Assembly (NCBI GenBank): GCA_002366565.1
Contig: DFBJ01000012.1
Location: forward strand, 496,001 to 560,000
Direction: 5' to 3'
Origin: Bacteriovoracaceae bacterium UBA3083
GTDB lineage: Bacteria > Bdellovibrionota > Bacteriovoracia > Bacteriovoracales > Bacteriovoracaceae
DNA: 64,000 nt
This document shows positions 1 through 9,037 of the stretch, piece after piece. The position numbers were made by a program, and so were the translations under genes. The notes below the pieces were generated by a model, which was given only the letters and a program-made list of their open reading frames with translations, was not told the DNA's origin and did no database searches. Numbering within the stretch: the stretch's first letter is position 1; every line of letters starts with the position of its first letter.

Positions 1-1661
1 TCAGGTTTTTCTACAATTTGATTATCATCATAAATATACTCTTCACCTTCAGCTAAACCACTCTGAACATCAAGCTCATCACCAAGTGAACTATCATTAT
101 CACCTTCTAATTCAAGCCCCAAAGTTCCGAGAGAACTTTTCATATTAGATAGATTTTTCAAACTACTCATTGATGATGAGAGTTTTTTCTTATCTTCTTT
201 AAGCTCATTTGGAACATCTCCCTTATCAATAAGAGACGATATTCTGTCCACATCAGGAAGGGCCATACTTTCTCCAAAAGATGAAGATAGGCTAGCATTT
301 TCATTACCATAATTCTTTTTCAAAAAGGCCTTCATTTGTTTATTCTCATCAAACATCTCGGCCTGAGCATCGCTTAATCTTCCTTTATCTTTTAATTGTT
401 GAAGAACTCTCTGCTTAAAAGCACCTGCTCGATTTAAGTCCTTATCAATGGCTAAACTAACACCACTATCAGAAAGGTTTAAATCTCCACTTAATCTCGC
501 ATCAGCTCTTTCTAATGCTCCAGTTAACCCAGATTTTCCAACGGCACTCGAGACAGTAGGACTTCCAAAAGAAACATTAAATGTTGGACAAGTTTTCCCA
601 GAGTCATTACAACATTCTGTTGTAGGAACAGCTTCACACATATCAACTTCTGCAGCAGTTAAGTTCTTATTTGAAAAGCTATTGGCCTCACCATTAGCTT
701 TAACATTTATAGGAGCTCCAGTACTGCCGTTAATAGCAAGTTGTGTAGACAATGTCGTACTATCAATATGCTTCTTATTAAAAAAGTCCATATACTTATT
801 AAGTATATTTTCTAGCTTTTCAGCTTCACTTTCATATTTATCTCTTGCACTTGAAGCTGCATTTTTCATTTTTGTTCCAAGCACAAGTGATACAGTTGCA
901 CTTGCAGCAACCCAGCCTGCACACTTAACCTTATCCATTTGAACATTAGGTGGAATTGCATAAACTACGGCTTCAATAGCGGCAATTCCTAGAGATAATG
1001 AATACATAGTAACTTCTTGCTTATAACCATCTTCTCTAATTTTTGCAGACTGTGCTCCTGCTAATAAAATTTGCCTATAGGCCTGCATTAACTTTATTTG
1101 CATTTCATAAGACGTACCCTTTGTACGCTCATTCTCCTCAATTAATGCATCAAGGTTTTGTTTTGAAATTTTTAAAGTTTCCTTAACTTGTTTTTCCATA
1201 TTTCTGTCATTCATAAATGACATTACACCTGTAGCAATTGACATCATTCCAGAAATACACATATTACTAAAAACATCTTTGGCGCTCTTAGCTGCACTAT
1301 AAGCTTCATACAACTTATATGCTGCAATACCTGCACTAACAACAGATTTTGCAGTACCAACTTTTTGAATAGCTTTTTCTTTTTTGGATAGTTCAATATC
1401 TGTTGAATCAACTTGAGACTTAGGGTCCTGATCAAAACTTTGAACCATTTCATTACAAGAGTCTTTTCCGGCACCATCTGCTTTAGAGTCACACATCTTC
1501 TGCTTTTCATTAACTCTATTATCGTCTGCAGCATTTAGACATTGCTCTACGGTTTCGTTCCAAATTAGTCCATCAGTACATTCTTCAGCAAGTCCAGAAG
1601 AGCTAGTACCAAAGAGGAGAACTAGTAAGAACGGGTAAATGAATCGTTTACTAATTTTCAT
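1..1661 (-). CDS. Secreted/envelope protein of unknown function (3' end beyond window)
   Basis: An open frame starts at the ATG complementary to 1659-1661 and runs without a stop for 553 codons off the left edge, so the C-terminus is missing. It opens with a typical signal peptide (MKISKRFIYPFLLVLLFGTS, cleavage probably after the SSSGLA region) and has many cysteines spaced through the N-terminal half, including a CC pair. Two hydrophobic stretches near residues 125-145 and 200-220 could be membrane segments. The C-terminal part is acidic and polar with likely coiled coil. I recognise no family. It is monocistronic as far as can be seen. The shorter open frames inside this stretch on both strands are shadows of it. 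Export is a confident inference; function is unknown. Confidence 0.8.
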   Translation of the reverse strand, partial: MKISKRFIYPFLLVLLFGTSSSGLAEECTDGLIWNETVEQCLNAADDNRVNEKQKMCDSKADGAGKDSCNEMVQSFDQDPKSQVDSTDIELSKKEKAIQKVGTAKSVVSAGIAAYKLYEAYSAAKSAKDVFSNMCISGMMSIATGVMSFMNDRNMEKQVKETLKISKQNLDALIEENERTKGTSYEMQIKLMQAYRQILLAGAQSAKIREDGYKQEVTMYSLSLGIAAIEAVVYAIPPNVQMDKVKCAGWVAASATVSLVLGTKMKNAASSARDKYESEAEKLENILNKYMDFFNKKHIDSTTLSTQLAINGSTGAPINVKANGEANSFSNKNLTAAEVDMCEAVPTTECCNDSGKTCPTFNVSFGSPTVSSAVGKSGLTGALERADARLSGDLNLSDSGVSLAIDKDLNRAGAFKQRVLQQLKDKGRLSDAQAEMFDENKQMKAFLKKNYGNENASLSSSFGESMALPDVDRISSLIDKGDVPNELKEDKKKLSSSMSSLKNLSNMKSSLGTLGLELEGDNDSSLGDELDVQSGLAEGEEYIYDDNQIVEKP

Positions 1662-1828
1662 AACTTACTCACATTCAAAGTGGTATTACATCTACTATTT
1701 TCGCTCAAAAGAGAGATATTAAAGAGTAATAATTGATTCTTTTGCTAATTACATGTCTTTTCGGTAGGTTAAATAATTTCCGTAGCCAAAATCTCATATT
1801 TATAGCGTCAACAAGTATGGGCACTTAC

Positions 1829-3694
1829 TTAAGAAGCTATCTTTCTAAGAATAAGAGATTCGTCTAAGTCAGCATAAGATTTATCGTACTCCTCTCTCGT
1901 TATCCCTTGAGCTTTACAGTAAGAGGCAATAACACCCTCTTTTATCGCTACAATATCTAAATCCTGAGTCGCATCTTTGAGAATATTGTGAAAGATTCCG
2001 CTTTGTCTTGGATACTCTCCAATTATTGGAAATTCTTTTTGAGGTAGATCATCCAAAAATCTTAAATATGGATAATAGTTAATGAGCCTCTCTGTTGTAA
2101 CTTTGAGCTCCTCAATATTTCCAGGCCAACTATAACTTTCAAATGTATGCATTACAAATTCAGAAACCCTCTTAGATGGTAGTCCATACTGTGAACAAAG
2201 AAGGTCTAGAAAATGATTAACTAAACATGGTATGTCCTCTCTTCTATCTTTGAGATCAGGTACATGAAAATAGTTCTCAGAAAGAAAGCTATACAAACGT
2301 GTATCAAATTTTTCTTTTTCACATAAGTTCATCAGAGAGTTTGTTGATGTTGTAATAAGTCTAATATCTTCTCTATTTTTAAGTATGCTAAATAGTAAAC
2401 TTTGACTCTCTATACTCAATTCTGATGGCTCATGGATAATTAGTGAGCCTCCAGAATAAAGTTCTATTTTTCCAACGTGATCAGAATCCCCTATCAACTG
2501 AACTTCTAAGTCCTTCTCATCAATAATAGACTCACAAAAAAGTGCTCCAACAGGCATCTTACTTCTCGCACTACTGTGGTGTATCTTCTTACCAATATGT
2601 ATCTTACCGACTCCGTGACTTCCTTCAATTAGGACATTTTCAACATGAGCACCCTGGCCATGAATAAATTCATTAACATTATCCATACCTTTACTACGTC
2701 CAATAATTACAGAATTATCAACATAACCTATATTATCTTCGAGGTGAGAAACAAACTCAGTTTTATCGAGATCACCAAAACAGAGTGTAAATATATTACT
2801 AAAAAGCTCTATGACAGAAAGATCTCTTTCACTATAGTTCTTAGATTTATCAAAATTAATAAATTCAAAGAAGCCACATGCTTTGCCTTGCGAGTCTAAA
2901 ACAGGAAAGTATAGAGCACTAGAGTAATCCTCCCCGCTTTTATTTAGTGGCATAGATGGAAAATTATCTAAATTTAAATCTCCAGACGATCTAATAATCT
3001 TGAAGGACTTCTTAGTTAAAACATCATTAGCGAGTTCTTGATTTTCAAGAGATGAATATTTATGAAACTCTTCATTATCAATATCATAACTATATAAATG
3101 GTCTCTTTTCTTATTTAGTAAAAATATTCTTCCAACTTCTGATTTAGAAAACCTACAACTCTCTTTAAAAATCATTTTAAGAAAATCGCTAATTCCTTTA
3201 AACTGCTTCATATCTAAAAATAGAGACAGAGACAAAGATAGTTTTTGTCCATCAGTAAATGTATTTATACGACTTTCATTAATAAGAAGAGTTATTAAGT
3301 GTTTTTTTAATCTACGGGTGCTAAAGCTAGATATAAATGAAGAAATGAATTCCTTCCCATTATCTTGATCTTCAGTAAAGAATTCAATCCCATAGAGATA
3401 ACTCTCAATTTCACCGAAAACATTATACTTAGGAATAAACCTTGCGACCTTTGAAGAGACATGAAAATGGTGGCCTTTGAATTTAAACTCTAACTCTAAT
3501 ATACCATCCTTCTCGAATGTCATACCAGACTCGAATGCTACACCAGAGAGGCTCACATTTGTTAATTTCCAAGAACTACTATCGTAATGAACAGGGTTCC
3601 CATTGTACTTAATTATATCCATAGTAATCTTGTCACTTTCAGTGACAGGAATTCGAAATGATCGATAAGACTTAAGTTTTACAATGTTATTCAT
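1829..3694 (-). CDS. PilZ-GAF-AAA protein (degenerate sigma54-activator-like)
   Basis: Three domains can be read in the 621 residues: an N-terminal PilZ-like domain (about 1-125) with R11/R14 and an N46-x-S-x-x-G51 motif expected of cyclic-di-GMP binders; a GAF-like domain (about 150-315); and an AAA+ module (about 330-545) resembling NtrC-class activators. The AAA part keeps a Walker A (GSHGVGK, 358-364), a GGSLIIHEPSEL Walker B region where the usual Asp is His, an RREDIP segment and a WPGN motif near 533. The GAFTGA loop that contacts sigma54 is absent, and no Fis-type DNA-binding helix-turn-helix is evident at the C-terminus. It is therefore unlikely to be a normal sigma54 activator; a signalling or scaffold role is inference. 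It is divergent from a paralogue that starts 89 bases away. Confidence 0.8.
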   Translation of the reverse strand: MNNIVKLKSYRSFRIPVTESDKITMDIIKYNGNPVHYDSSSWKLTNVSLSGVAFESGMTFEKDGILELEFKFKGHHFHVSSKVARFIPKYNVFGEIESYLYGIEFFTEDQDNGKEFISSFISSFSTRRLKKHLITLLINESRINTFTDGQKLSLSLSLFLDMKQFKGISDFLKMIFKESCRFSKSEVGRIFLLNKKRDHLYSYDIDNEEFHKYSSLENQELANDVLTKKSFKIIRSSGDLNLDNFPSMPLNKSGEDYSSALYFPVLDSQGKACGFFEFINFDKSKNYSERDLSVIELFSNIFTLCFGDLDKTEFVSHLEDNIGYVDNSVIIGRSKGMDNVNEFIHGQGAHVENVLIEGSHGVGKIHIGKKIHHSSARSKMPVGALFCESIIDEKDLEVQLIGDSDHVGKIELYSGGSLIIHEPSELSIESQSLLFSILKNREDIRLITTSTNSLMNLCEKEKFDTRLYSFLSENYFHVPDLKDRREDIPCLVNHFLDLLCSQYGLPSKRVSEFVMHTFESYSWPGNIEELKVTTERLINYYPYLRFLDDLPQKEFPIIGEYPRQSGIFHNILKDATQDLDIVAIKEGVIASYCKAQGITREEYDKSYADLDESLILRKIAS

Positions 3695-3721
3695 AAGTTA
3701 TACACCCTAAAGTAGACCTTT

Positions 3722-3780
3722 TATTTATCGGAAAAATTCTCTTTTTACTTAAACTATTAGAGATAAAAAACCGATAAATA
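3722..3780. promoter_or_regulatory. Inverted repeat in divergent promoter region
   Basis: A perfect 10-base inverted repeat, TATTTATCGG at 3722-3731 and CCGATAAATA at 3771-3780, brackets the spacer between the two divergent PilZ-GAF-AAA genes. One arm ends three bases before the plus-strand ATG. It could be a shared operator or a pair of binding half-sites; no binding protein can be named from the sequence. Confidence 0.4.
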
Positions 3781-3783
3781 GCC

Positions 3784-5490
3784 ATGGGAAATGGTATAAA
3801 TAACTTTAAATTCTATAGGTCCTTCAGAGTACGTTCAGAAATGAACGATAAAATCTTTTTAAAGATTTCACTTATTGGAGAGAATAATATTCCAAGAACA
3901 TTGAGTACTGACACTCGTTTAGTAGACTTCAATCTCTTTAGTCTTTCATTTAAATCAAGTGTTCAAATTCCAATTGGTTCAAAAATTAAAATAGAAATAT
4001 TCACCAAAAAGATTTTTAATAAATGGGACCTTGAAGTTGAAGGTATCGTAATAAGAAGTTTTCAAGAAAACACAGAAAAAAGAACCTATAATTATGGTGT
4101 AGAACTTATTGATCAATCTGAAGAGTCTGAACTTAAGTATTTTATAACAGACTATATCTCGGGTTTCTCTGGAAAGAAGCTCAAAGATTTTCTAGTTAAG
4201 TCTTCACTTTCAGTGAGAGAAATAAATGTTGATGATGGAGTGGAACTCTTTGGCCTTCTAACAGTTCTCTATCGAGAGTTTAGCACAGCTAATATAAATG
4301 ATATTCTAGATCAGTGCGCACAGATTCTTCACTGTGAAGAAGTCAGAGTGTGGAAAATAAATGTTGAAAAAGACAAATTAGAAAATATCTACCATGACTC
4401 TAATTGTACTCATATAAAAGACAATTCTTTTAATAAGGGAGAACTAGGAAAGTGCTTTACTACATCTAGGTGTATTAATACTTTTTTGAAAGAGCCCAAA
4501 GAAAGAGAAGAAGATAAATTCACACTTGAAAATACACTATGCCTACCTCTTTTAAATAAAGAAAGAAAATGCATAGGAGTACTGCAATTCAACAATAAAA
4601 AAGGCGGTCAATTCTCAATTGCTGATGAGAATATGGGAAACTTCCTCTCTCTTGTTGTTGCTAAGAAGTTTTTTAACTTTGTAGTTAAAAGTAAATCAAC
4701 CTCCATTGCACATTTAAACCCAGAGTTAAAAGATGTCTTTATCTACTTCGGCTCTACACAAAAGTCTTCGGCCATTAGATCTACTTTAAAAAAGCTTAAG
4801 TATGGAAAAACAAATGTAAATATTGTTGGAGAGAAAGGTCTAGGAAAAGACTTCTTTGCAAAGTACTTATCTAATAATTCTGAAAAAGATATATTTAACT
4901 GTGAAGATCCAAAACAACTGAATAAAATAATCAACGAAACGCCACAATTCTCAAGCAGTCAAACATTGATCTTAAAAAACATAGATAAGCTCTCAGTCGA
5001 CGATCAAAAGTCACTTTATAACTGGATACAATTCCAGGACTGTAAATTTATCACTACAAGCTGTAGAGATTTAATTTATGAAGTTCAGATCGGTAAATTT
5101 AATAAATTACTTTTTAAGAAGTTAACACAATCTAGGTTTCATCTAACTCCTCTCAGAAATAGAAGAGAAGATATATTAACGATTGCAAAATATTTTATAA
5201 AAATAGAATGTAGAAAAAGAAATCTACCATTAAGAGAGCTTAGCCCTGAAAGTATGCAATTTGTAATGACTCATAACTGGCCAGGAAACATAACAGAGCT
5301 AGAGAAACTTATTAAGAAAAGCTTTATGACATCAAATAACAATACAGAGAACATTGAGTTAGAAGTAAAAGATATTCGAGGCTTTAAAAGTATAGAAGAA
5401 AAGTTAATCTTCTCATCAGACAATAGTATTCATCCAGATAAAATAATGGAAATGATAAATAACTCAATAAAGACAGGAAAAGCATCCTGA
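3784..5490 (+). CDS. PilZ-like/GAF/AAA paralogue, more degenerate
   Basis: This 568-residue protein has the same layout as the divergent neighbour: PilZ-like N-terminus (the YRSFR stretch is shared), GAF-like middle (about 140-310) and an NtrC-like AAA module (about 325-530). Here decay has gone further: the PilZ N-x-S-x-x-G motif reads DFNLFS, the Walker A is GEKGLGKD near 347-355, the Walker B region reads TLILKNIDKL, the GAFTGA loop is missing and the segment carrying it is shortened, although RREDIL and WPGN near 499 remain. No C-terminal helix-turn-helix is apparent. It probably retains the fold without sigma54 remodelling. The stop overlaps the proposed CTG start of the FecR-like gene, so the two are likely co-transcribed. 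The upstream Shine-Dalgarno sequence is weak. Confidence 0.78.
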   Translation: MGNGINNFKFYRSFRVRSEMNDKIFLKISLIGENNIPRTLSTDTRLVDFNLFSLSFKSSVQIPIGSKIKIEIFTKKIFNKWDLEVEGIVIRSFQENTEKRTYNYGVELIDQSEESELKYFITDYISGFSGKKLKDFLVKSSLSVREINVDDGVELFGLLTVLYREFSTANINDILDQCAQILHCEEVRVWKINVEKDKLENIYHDSNCTHIKDNSFNKGELGKCFTTSRCINTFLKEPKEREEDKFTLENTLCLPLLNKERKCIGVLQFNNKKGGQFSIADENMGNFLSLVVAKKFFNFVVKSKSTSIAHLNPELKDVFIYFGSTQKSSAIRSTLKKLKYGKTNVNIVGEKGLGKDFFAKYLSNNSEKDIFNCEDPKQLNKIINETPQFSSSQTLILKNIDKLSVDDQKSLYNWIQFQDCKFITTSCRDLIYEVQIGKFNKLLFKKLTQSRFHLTPLRNRREDILTIAKYFIKIECRKRNLPLRELSPESMQFVMTHNWPGNITELEKLIKKSFMTSNNNTENIELEVKDIRGFKSIEEKLIFSSDNSIHPDKIMEMINNSIKTGKAS

Positions 5491-6062
5491 AACGAGTACT
5501 ACTATTTATAATTCTCATTCAGGCCAAAGCAGTCATGGCCTCGATTACACTTACGAGTGTTGAAGGATCGTCCTTTAAATACTCTCCTATAAGTAATAAA
5601 TTTTCTAAGATAAAAGTACAAACTCCCCTTTATGAAAATGAAGTGATAACAACCAGTAAAAAAGGGCTCACAGTCATCGACTTCAATGATGAAGTGATTG
5701 GCACAGTAGTGCTTGCTCCAAATACACAAGTGATATTAAGAAAGTCTAATAGCGATGGTGTCAGACTGCTAAGTTTGATACGTGGACATATTAGACTTTA
5801 TAGAGATAAAGAGTATGAGCAAAAAAAGGTTGGAGTACTCATTAATATAAGAGATAACCCTACCGCTTACCATGGTACTCATTATGAAATTCAATACTCT
5901 GAATCGACTAAATTAGTTACTAGTTTTAACAGTGATTTAAAAAAATATAAGCTAAATAAGAGCACTGTAACTTCAAAAGTTAATAAACCTGATACAGAGA
6001 AGACCGAGCAGCTCGATCAAGAGTTAGATGAAGATCTAAAATTCTTACTCGAAAATACCTAA
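5487..6062 (+). CDS. FecR-like exported protein (probable CTG start)
   Basis: From the first ATG (5535) the protein is 175 residues but begins in mid signal peptide. Extending the open frame upstream to a CTG at 5487 adds KRVLLFIILIQAKAVMA, a complete signal peptide ending in an AxA-type cleavage site (AVMA). An AGGAAA Shine-Dalgarno lies 7-8 bases before the CTG, and CTGA overlaps the stop of the upstream gene in the manner of ATGA coupling. The mature part resembles a FecR domain: alternating beta strands with ENEVITTSKKG, the APNTQV turn and an SLIRGHIRLY segment, followed by a charged tail. FecR domains are periplasmic sensory or peptidoglycan-associated modules. Function here is inferred only from fold and its link to the PilZ/AAA protein. 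Confidence 0.7.
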   Translation: MKRVLLFIILIQAKAVMASITLTSVEGSSFKYSPISNKFSKIKVQTPLYENEVITTSKKGLTVIDFNDEVIGTVVLAPNTQVILRKSNSDGVRLLSLIRGHIRLYRDKEYEQKKVGVLINIRDNPTAYHGTHYEIQYSESTKLVTSFNSDLKKYKLNKSTVTSKVNKPDTEKTEQLDQELDEDLKFLLENT

Positions 6063-6098
6063 AAGAATATAAACCAAGTAGTAGAAATCACTTAAAAT

Positions 6099-6133
6099 GG
6101 CCATTTATATGGTCCTATATTGCATTTTTTTTT
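6099..6133 (+). terminator. Possible terminator after the FecR-like gene
   Basis: A 6-base stem (GGCCAT, loop TTAT, ATGGTC with one G-U pair) at 6099-6114 is followed ten bases later by a run of nine T. The gap between stem and T-run makes this a weak call. Confidence 0.35.
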
Positions 6134-6210
6134 GACAGAGTTCCTCGATGTTTGAAAAAATTTATACATAGAATCACGGATCGATTCTGAAAGATACCAA
6201 GGAAGGTAAA

Positions 6211-7044
6211 ATGTCATTATTCAGCTATAACACTTTAAGTGTTGAACTAAGCAAAGAAACGCGAAGTATAAGTATAAAGCTAAATAGACCTGAGGTTCAA
6301 AATGCCATCAATACTGAGATGATTTTTGAACTCGAAACACTATTCACGTGGATATCAACTCACTTAGAAATTAAATCGATCTATCTTACTGGAGCAGGAG
6401 AATATTTCTGTAAAGGACTAGATGATAAAGAATTATCAACATGGACTGAAGAGAAGAGACAGAAGAATTTTGAAAAGCTTCAAAAGCTTATTTATAGTAT
6501 GTTCTTCTTACCTCAAACTATCATTGCTGACCTAAAAAAAGGGTGTGCCGGACTAGGACTTGAATTGGCAATGGGAGCAGACGTAAGAGTTGCTCACTCA
6601 GATACAAAAGTTGAATTCAACCATCTTTCAAAAGGAATCGTTCCAAGCTGTGGAGGGATTAGCTTCACAAGTGCTGTTACAAATAACTCAACAGCAAGAC
6701 AATGGTTACTACTTTCAAAAACTTTAAATGCAAAAGACTTAGTTACTCATCATATTACAGTAGAGTCTTACGAAGACTTCTCCCCTGTCCAAAACTATCT
6801 AAAAACAATAAACTCACAGCCAGACATTGCGAGAATACAAGCAAAGAGAAGTCTACTTGAGCCAATTTTAAAGAACCTAGATCAAGGTCTAGAGTGGGAA
6901 AAGAAATTTAGTATCGCAGGAATGTGCACTAAGGACTGGAAAGAAATTGCCATACATGGAGATAGTGCTGAGACAGTTAGTGCTAAAGAGCTCTCATCAA
7001 GACTTAAGCGAGAGAGAGCAGAACAAATGAGTAGTGGTCAATAA
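6211..7044 (+). CDS. Enoyl-CoA hydratase/isomerase (crotonase) family protein
   Basis: The 277 residues follow the crotonase fold: IKLNRPEVQNAIN at the N-terminus, an oxyanion-hole segment (EYFCKGLDDKEL) and a second one (GCAGLGLELAMGADVRVA, containing the Glu equivalent to E144 of rat hydratase). The second catalytic Glu, expected in the segment before GIVPSCGG, is replaced (FNHLSKG), so true hydratase activity is doubtful and a hydrolase, isomerase or other crotonase chemistry is possible. A good Shine-Dalgarno (AAGGAAGG) precedes the ATG. It stands alone and converges with the mevalonate operon, whose last gene ends two bases away. Confidence 0.85.
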   Translation: MSLFSYNTLSVELSKETRSISIKLNRPEVQNAINTEMIFELETLFTWISTHLEIKSIYLTGAGEYFCKGLDDKELSTWTEEKRQKNFEKLQKLIYSMFFLPQTIIADLKKGCAGLGLELAMGADVRVAHSDTKVEFNHLSKGIVPSCGGISFTSAVTNNSTARQWLLLSKTLNAKDLVTHHITVESYEDFSPVQNYLKTINSQPDIARIQAKRSLLEPILKNLDQGLEWEKKFSIAGMCTKDWKEIAIHGDSAETVSAKELSSRLKRERAEQMSSGQ

Positions 7045-7045
7045 T

Positions 7046-7948
7046 TTAAAATCTATAAAGGGGGCGAATCTCATGAGTCTTAAGCTCTTCCATCGCCTCT
7101 TTAAGATTCATTGTCATACCTAGGAGAAAGCCTCCTCCACCAGCACCACATAATTTTAAATAGAAATTATCATGCTCTAAACCAGTTTTCCATAACTCAC
7201 TATAGAGGTTAGGAATCATCGGTCCAAAGTGTTTAAATTGAAAATCAGACAGCTCTCTAAAGTTTTTAAAGAGGTTTTCTTTGTCATTGCTTAAAAATGA
7301 TTCAATACAGCTATTTGTAATTGGAGCAAGAACGTTGTCACATAGGTTTTCAAAAGACTCTGTTTTGCACTTCTCTAAAAATAAATTCACTAGAGGTTCA
7401 GTTCTTCTAGGTCTACCAGTATTTAATAAAAAGATAGCACCTTCTCCACTGCTCTTAGGTATATCTACCTTTTGATACTCACGAGATGCTGTCGTTAAAA
7501 TAGGGCTATTAAAGTAACTAATAAGAGGATCAAAACCACTACTAGAGCCATGAAAGTGTGATTCAAATTGAGCAAACACATTCTTTAAGTATCCAAGATT
7601 GGCACACTCTTGCTCACTGCAGGTAGAATAGTTCGCAAATATAGAAGCAACAACGGCCCCAGAGCTACCTACTCCATAACCTTGTGGAATAGATGAATCA
7701 AAGAAGATTCCCTGCCCGATATCAAACTCAAAACTAGAAAGATCCATAGGGCATAGAAGCTCGCCTCTAGATTCTAGGTTTTTTAAATACTGACAAAAAG
7801 CACGAAGCTCACCATCTACCCTATCTTTCTTCTCTCGTGGAAAAGTTAGCTTTCCTTCAAAGAGCTGATACGGAACGGCCAATGCCATTGAATTTCTAAT
7901 AATAGAATACTCTCCAAATAGGAGCACCTTGGAATAGAATGAGTCCAT
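7046..7948 (-). CDS. mvk: Mevalonate kinase
   Basis: A 300-residue GHMP kinase that would phosphorylate mevalonate with ATP in the cytoplasm. It has the N-terminal KVLLFGEYSI motif, the GHMP nucleotide loop PQGYGVGSSGAVVA around residue 90-105, and the C-terminal glycine motif LCGAGGGGFLLG near 265-275. It is the last gene of the mevalonate operon; its ATG directly abuts the stop of the mevalonate diphosphate decarboxylase gene. Assignment to mevalonate rather than another GHMP substrate rests on the sequence type and on the operon, which otherwise lacks this step. It is slightly short for the family. Confidence 0.85.
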   Translation of the reverse strand: MDSFYSKVLLFGEYSIIRNSMALAVPYQLFEGKLTFPREKKDRVDGELRAFCQYLKNLESRGELLCPMDLSSFEFDIGQGIFFDSSIPQGYGVGSSGAVVASIFANYSTCSEQECANLGYLKNVFAQFESHFHGSSSGFDPLISYFNSPILTTASREYQKVDIPKSSGEGAIFLLNTGRPRRTEPLVNLFLEKCKTESFENLCDNVLAPITNSCIESFLSNDKENLFKNFRELSDFQFKHFGPMIPNLYSELWKTGLEHDNFYLKLCGAGGGGFLLGMTMNLKEAMEELKTHEIRPLYRF

Positions 7949-9037
7949 CTATAAAAACCTTTCGGGACCAGAACCTACTTTGTCATGAATTATTAATCCA
8001 CCTTGAGCAAGAGGAGTTAATTCATTTATCATAAACTCATTAATTTCATTTTTTATACTTTCTGGATAAAGAATATGTACATTTGGACCTGCATCCAACG
8101 TAAAGCAAATAGGTAAACCTGTTTCACTTCTAAATGCTCTTATCTTTTCTATAACTGCTAAAGTATTTGGTCTCATCAGTGTATAACTAGGAGATGAATT
8201 CATCATCAACCCATGAAGCTCGAGAGCTTCAGTTTCAACGATTTCACAAAATTGATCAACATCTCCAGATTTCATAACCTCAACGAGTAAGGCAAGTTGA
8301 TCATTAGCATGCTTAAATCTTACGTCTCTAAAAGGGTGCGCCTCCATTAAAGCATGTCCGGCCCTAGAGCTAACCGCTTTTTCACCAGCATCAACAATTA
8401 CAATAGAGTCTTGATACGTTTTAAATACGTCAGCAATACCTTCAACTGTTGCGGCCTTCTCATCAGTAGACTTAATATCTTCAAGATCCGATTTTCCCCA
8501 ACTCACGATTCCAGGAAATACAGAACGTGAAGCACTACCTGAAGCTAGCCTTGCAATATATGTGGCCTTATCTAATATTTCTTCTTCACTTTGATTTAAG
8601 TCAAATGCCTGATCTTCGATTGTACATAATCCAAGAGCTAGAGCAGACATACTTGAGGCACTAGAAGCGATTCCAGCAGAATGAGGAAATGAGTTCGTTG
8701 ACTCAATCTCTAGACTTAAATATTTTAAGAATGGAAAGAGTTCAAAGTTATCTTCTAAAAATTTTCTAATTTTATTTTCGAAGGCTTCATTTTTCTTATT
8801 TTCAAAATAGAAGTCTAAAACAATTTCATCTTTACCACCGTCTTTAATAGACCATGAAAAATCCATAGTTGTTTTTGATTCATTTAGAGTAAAACTAATA
8901 GATGGATTACAAGGTAATTGCTTACCATGTTTACCCCAATACTTAATTAGAGCAATATTTGATGGAGAGGTCCAAGAGACTCTTCCCGTGTCTTCTATTA
9001 ATTCTTTCTTCGTATACTTTTTAATGTAGGAATTCAT
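7949..9037 (-). CDS. mvaD: Diphosphomevalonate decarboxylase
   Basis: This 362-residue GHMP-family enzyme would convert mevalonate 5-diphosphate to isopentenyl diphosphate with ATP and release of CO2. Diagnostic segments are SPSNIALIKYWGKHG near the N-terminus, the PHSAGIASSASSMSALALG nucleotide loop around 135-153, SGSASRSVFPG, and the C-terminal TLDAGPNVHIL with the conserved Asp. Its start overlaps the end of the upstream GYDIA-type kinase gene by 17 bases, showing translational coupling in the operon. No unusual features. Confidence 0.93.
   Translation of the reverse strand: MNSYIKKYTKKELIEDTGRVSWTSPSNIALIKYWGKHGKQLPCNPSISFTLNESKTTMDFSWSIKDGGKDEIVLDFYFENKKNEAFENKIRKFLEDNFELFPFLKYLSLEIESTNSFPHSAGIASSASSMSALALGLCTIEDQAFDLNQSEEEILDKATYIARLASGSASRSVFPGIVSWGKSDLEDIKSTDEKAATVEGIADVFKTYQDSIVIVDAGEKAVSSRAGHALMEAHPFRDVRFKHANDQLALLVEVMKSGDVDQFCEIVETEALELHGLMMNSSPSYTLMRPNTLAVIEKIRAFRSETGLPICFTLDAGPNVHILYPESIKNEINEFMINELTPLAQGGLIIHDKVGSGPERFL

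Noticed and set aside
448..942. 164-residue open frame on the plus strand
   Set aside because: It lies entirely inside the minus-strand secreted protein that runs off the left edge, has no ribosome site and has low-complexity composition of an antisense shadow.
6132..6169. TTGACA with a downstream TATACA as a promoter for the crotonase gene
   Set aside because: The spacing between the two is 26 bases, too long for a normal sigma70 promoter, and no hexamer fits at 17.
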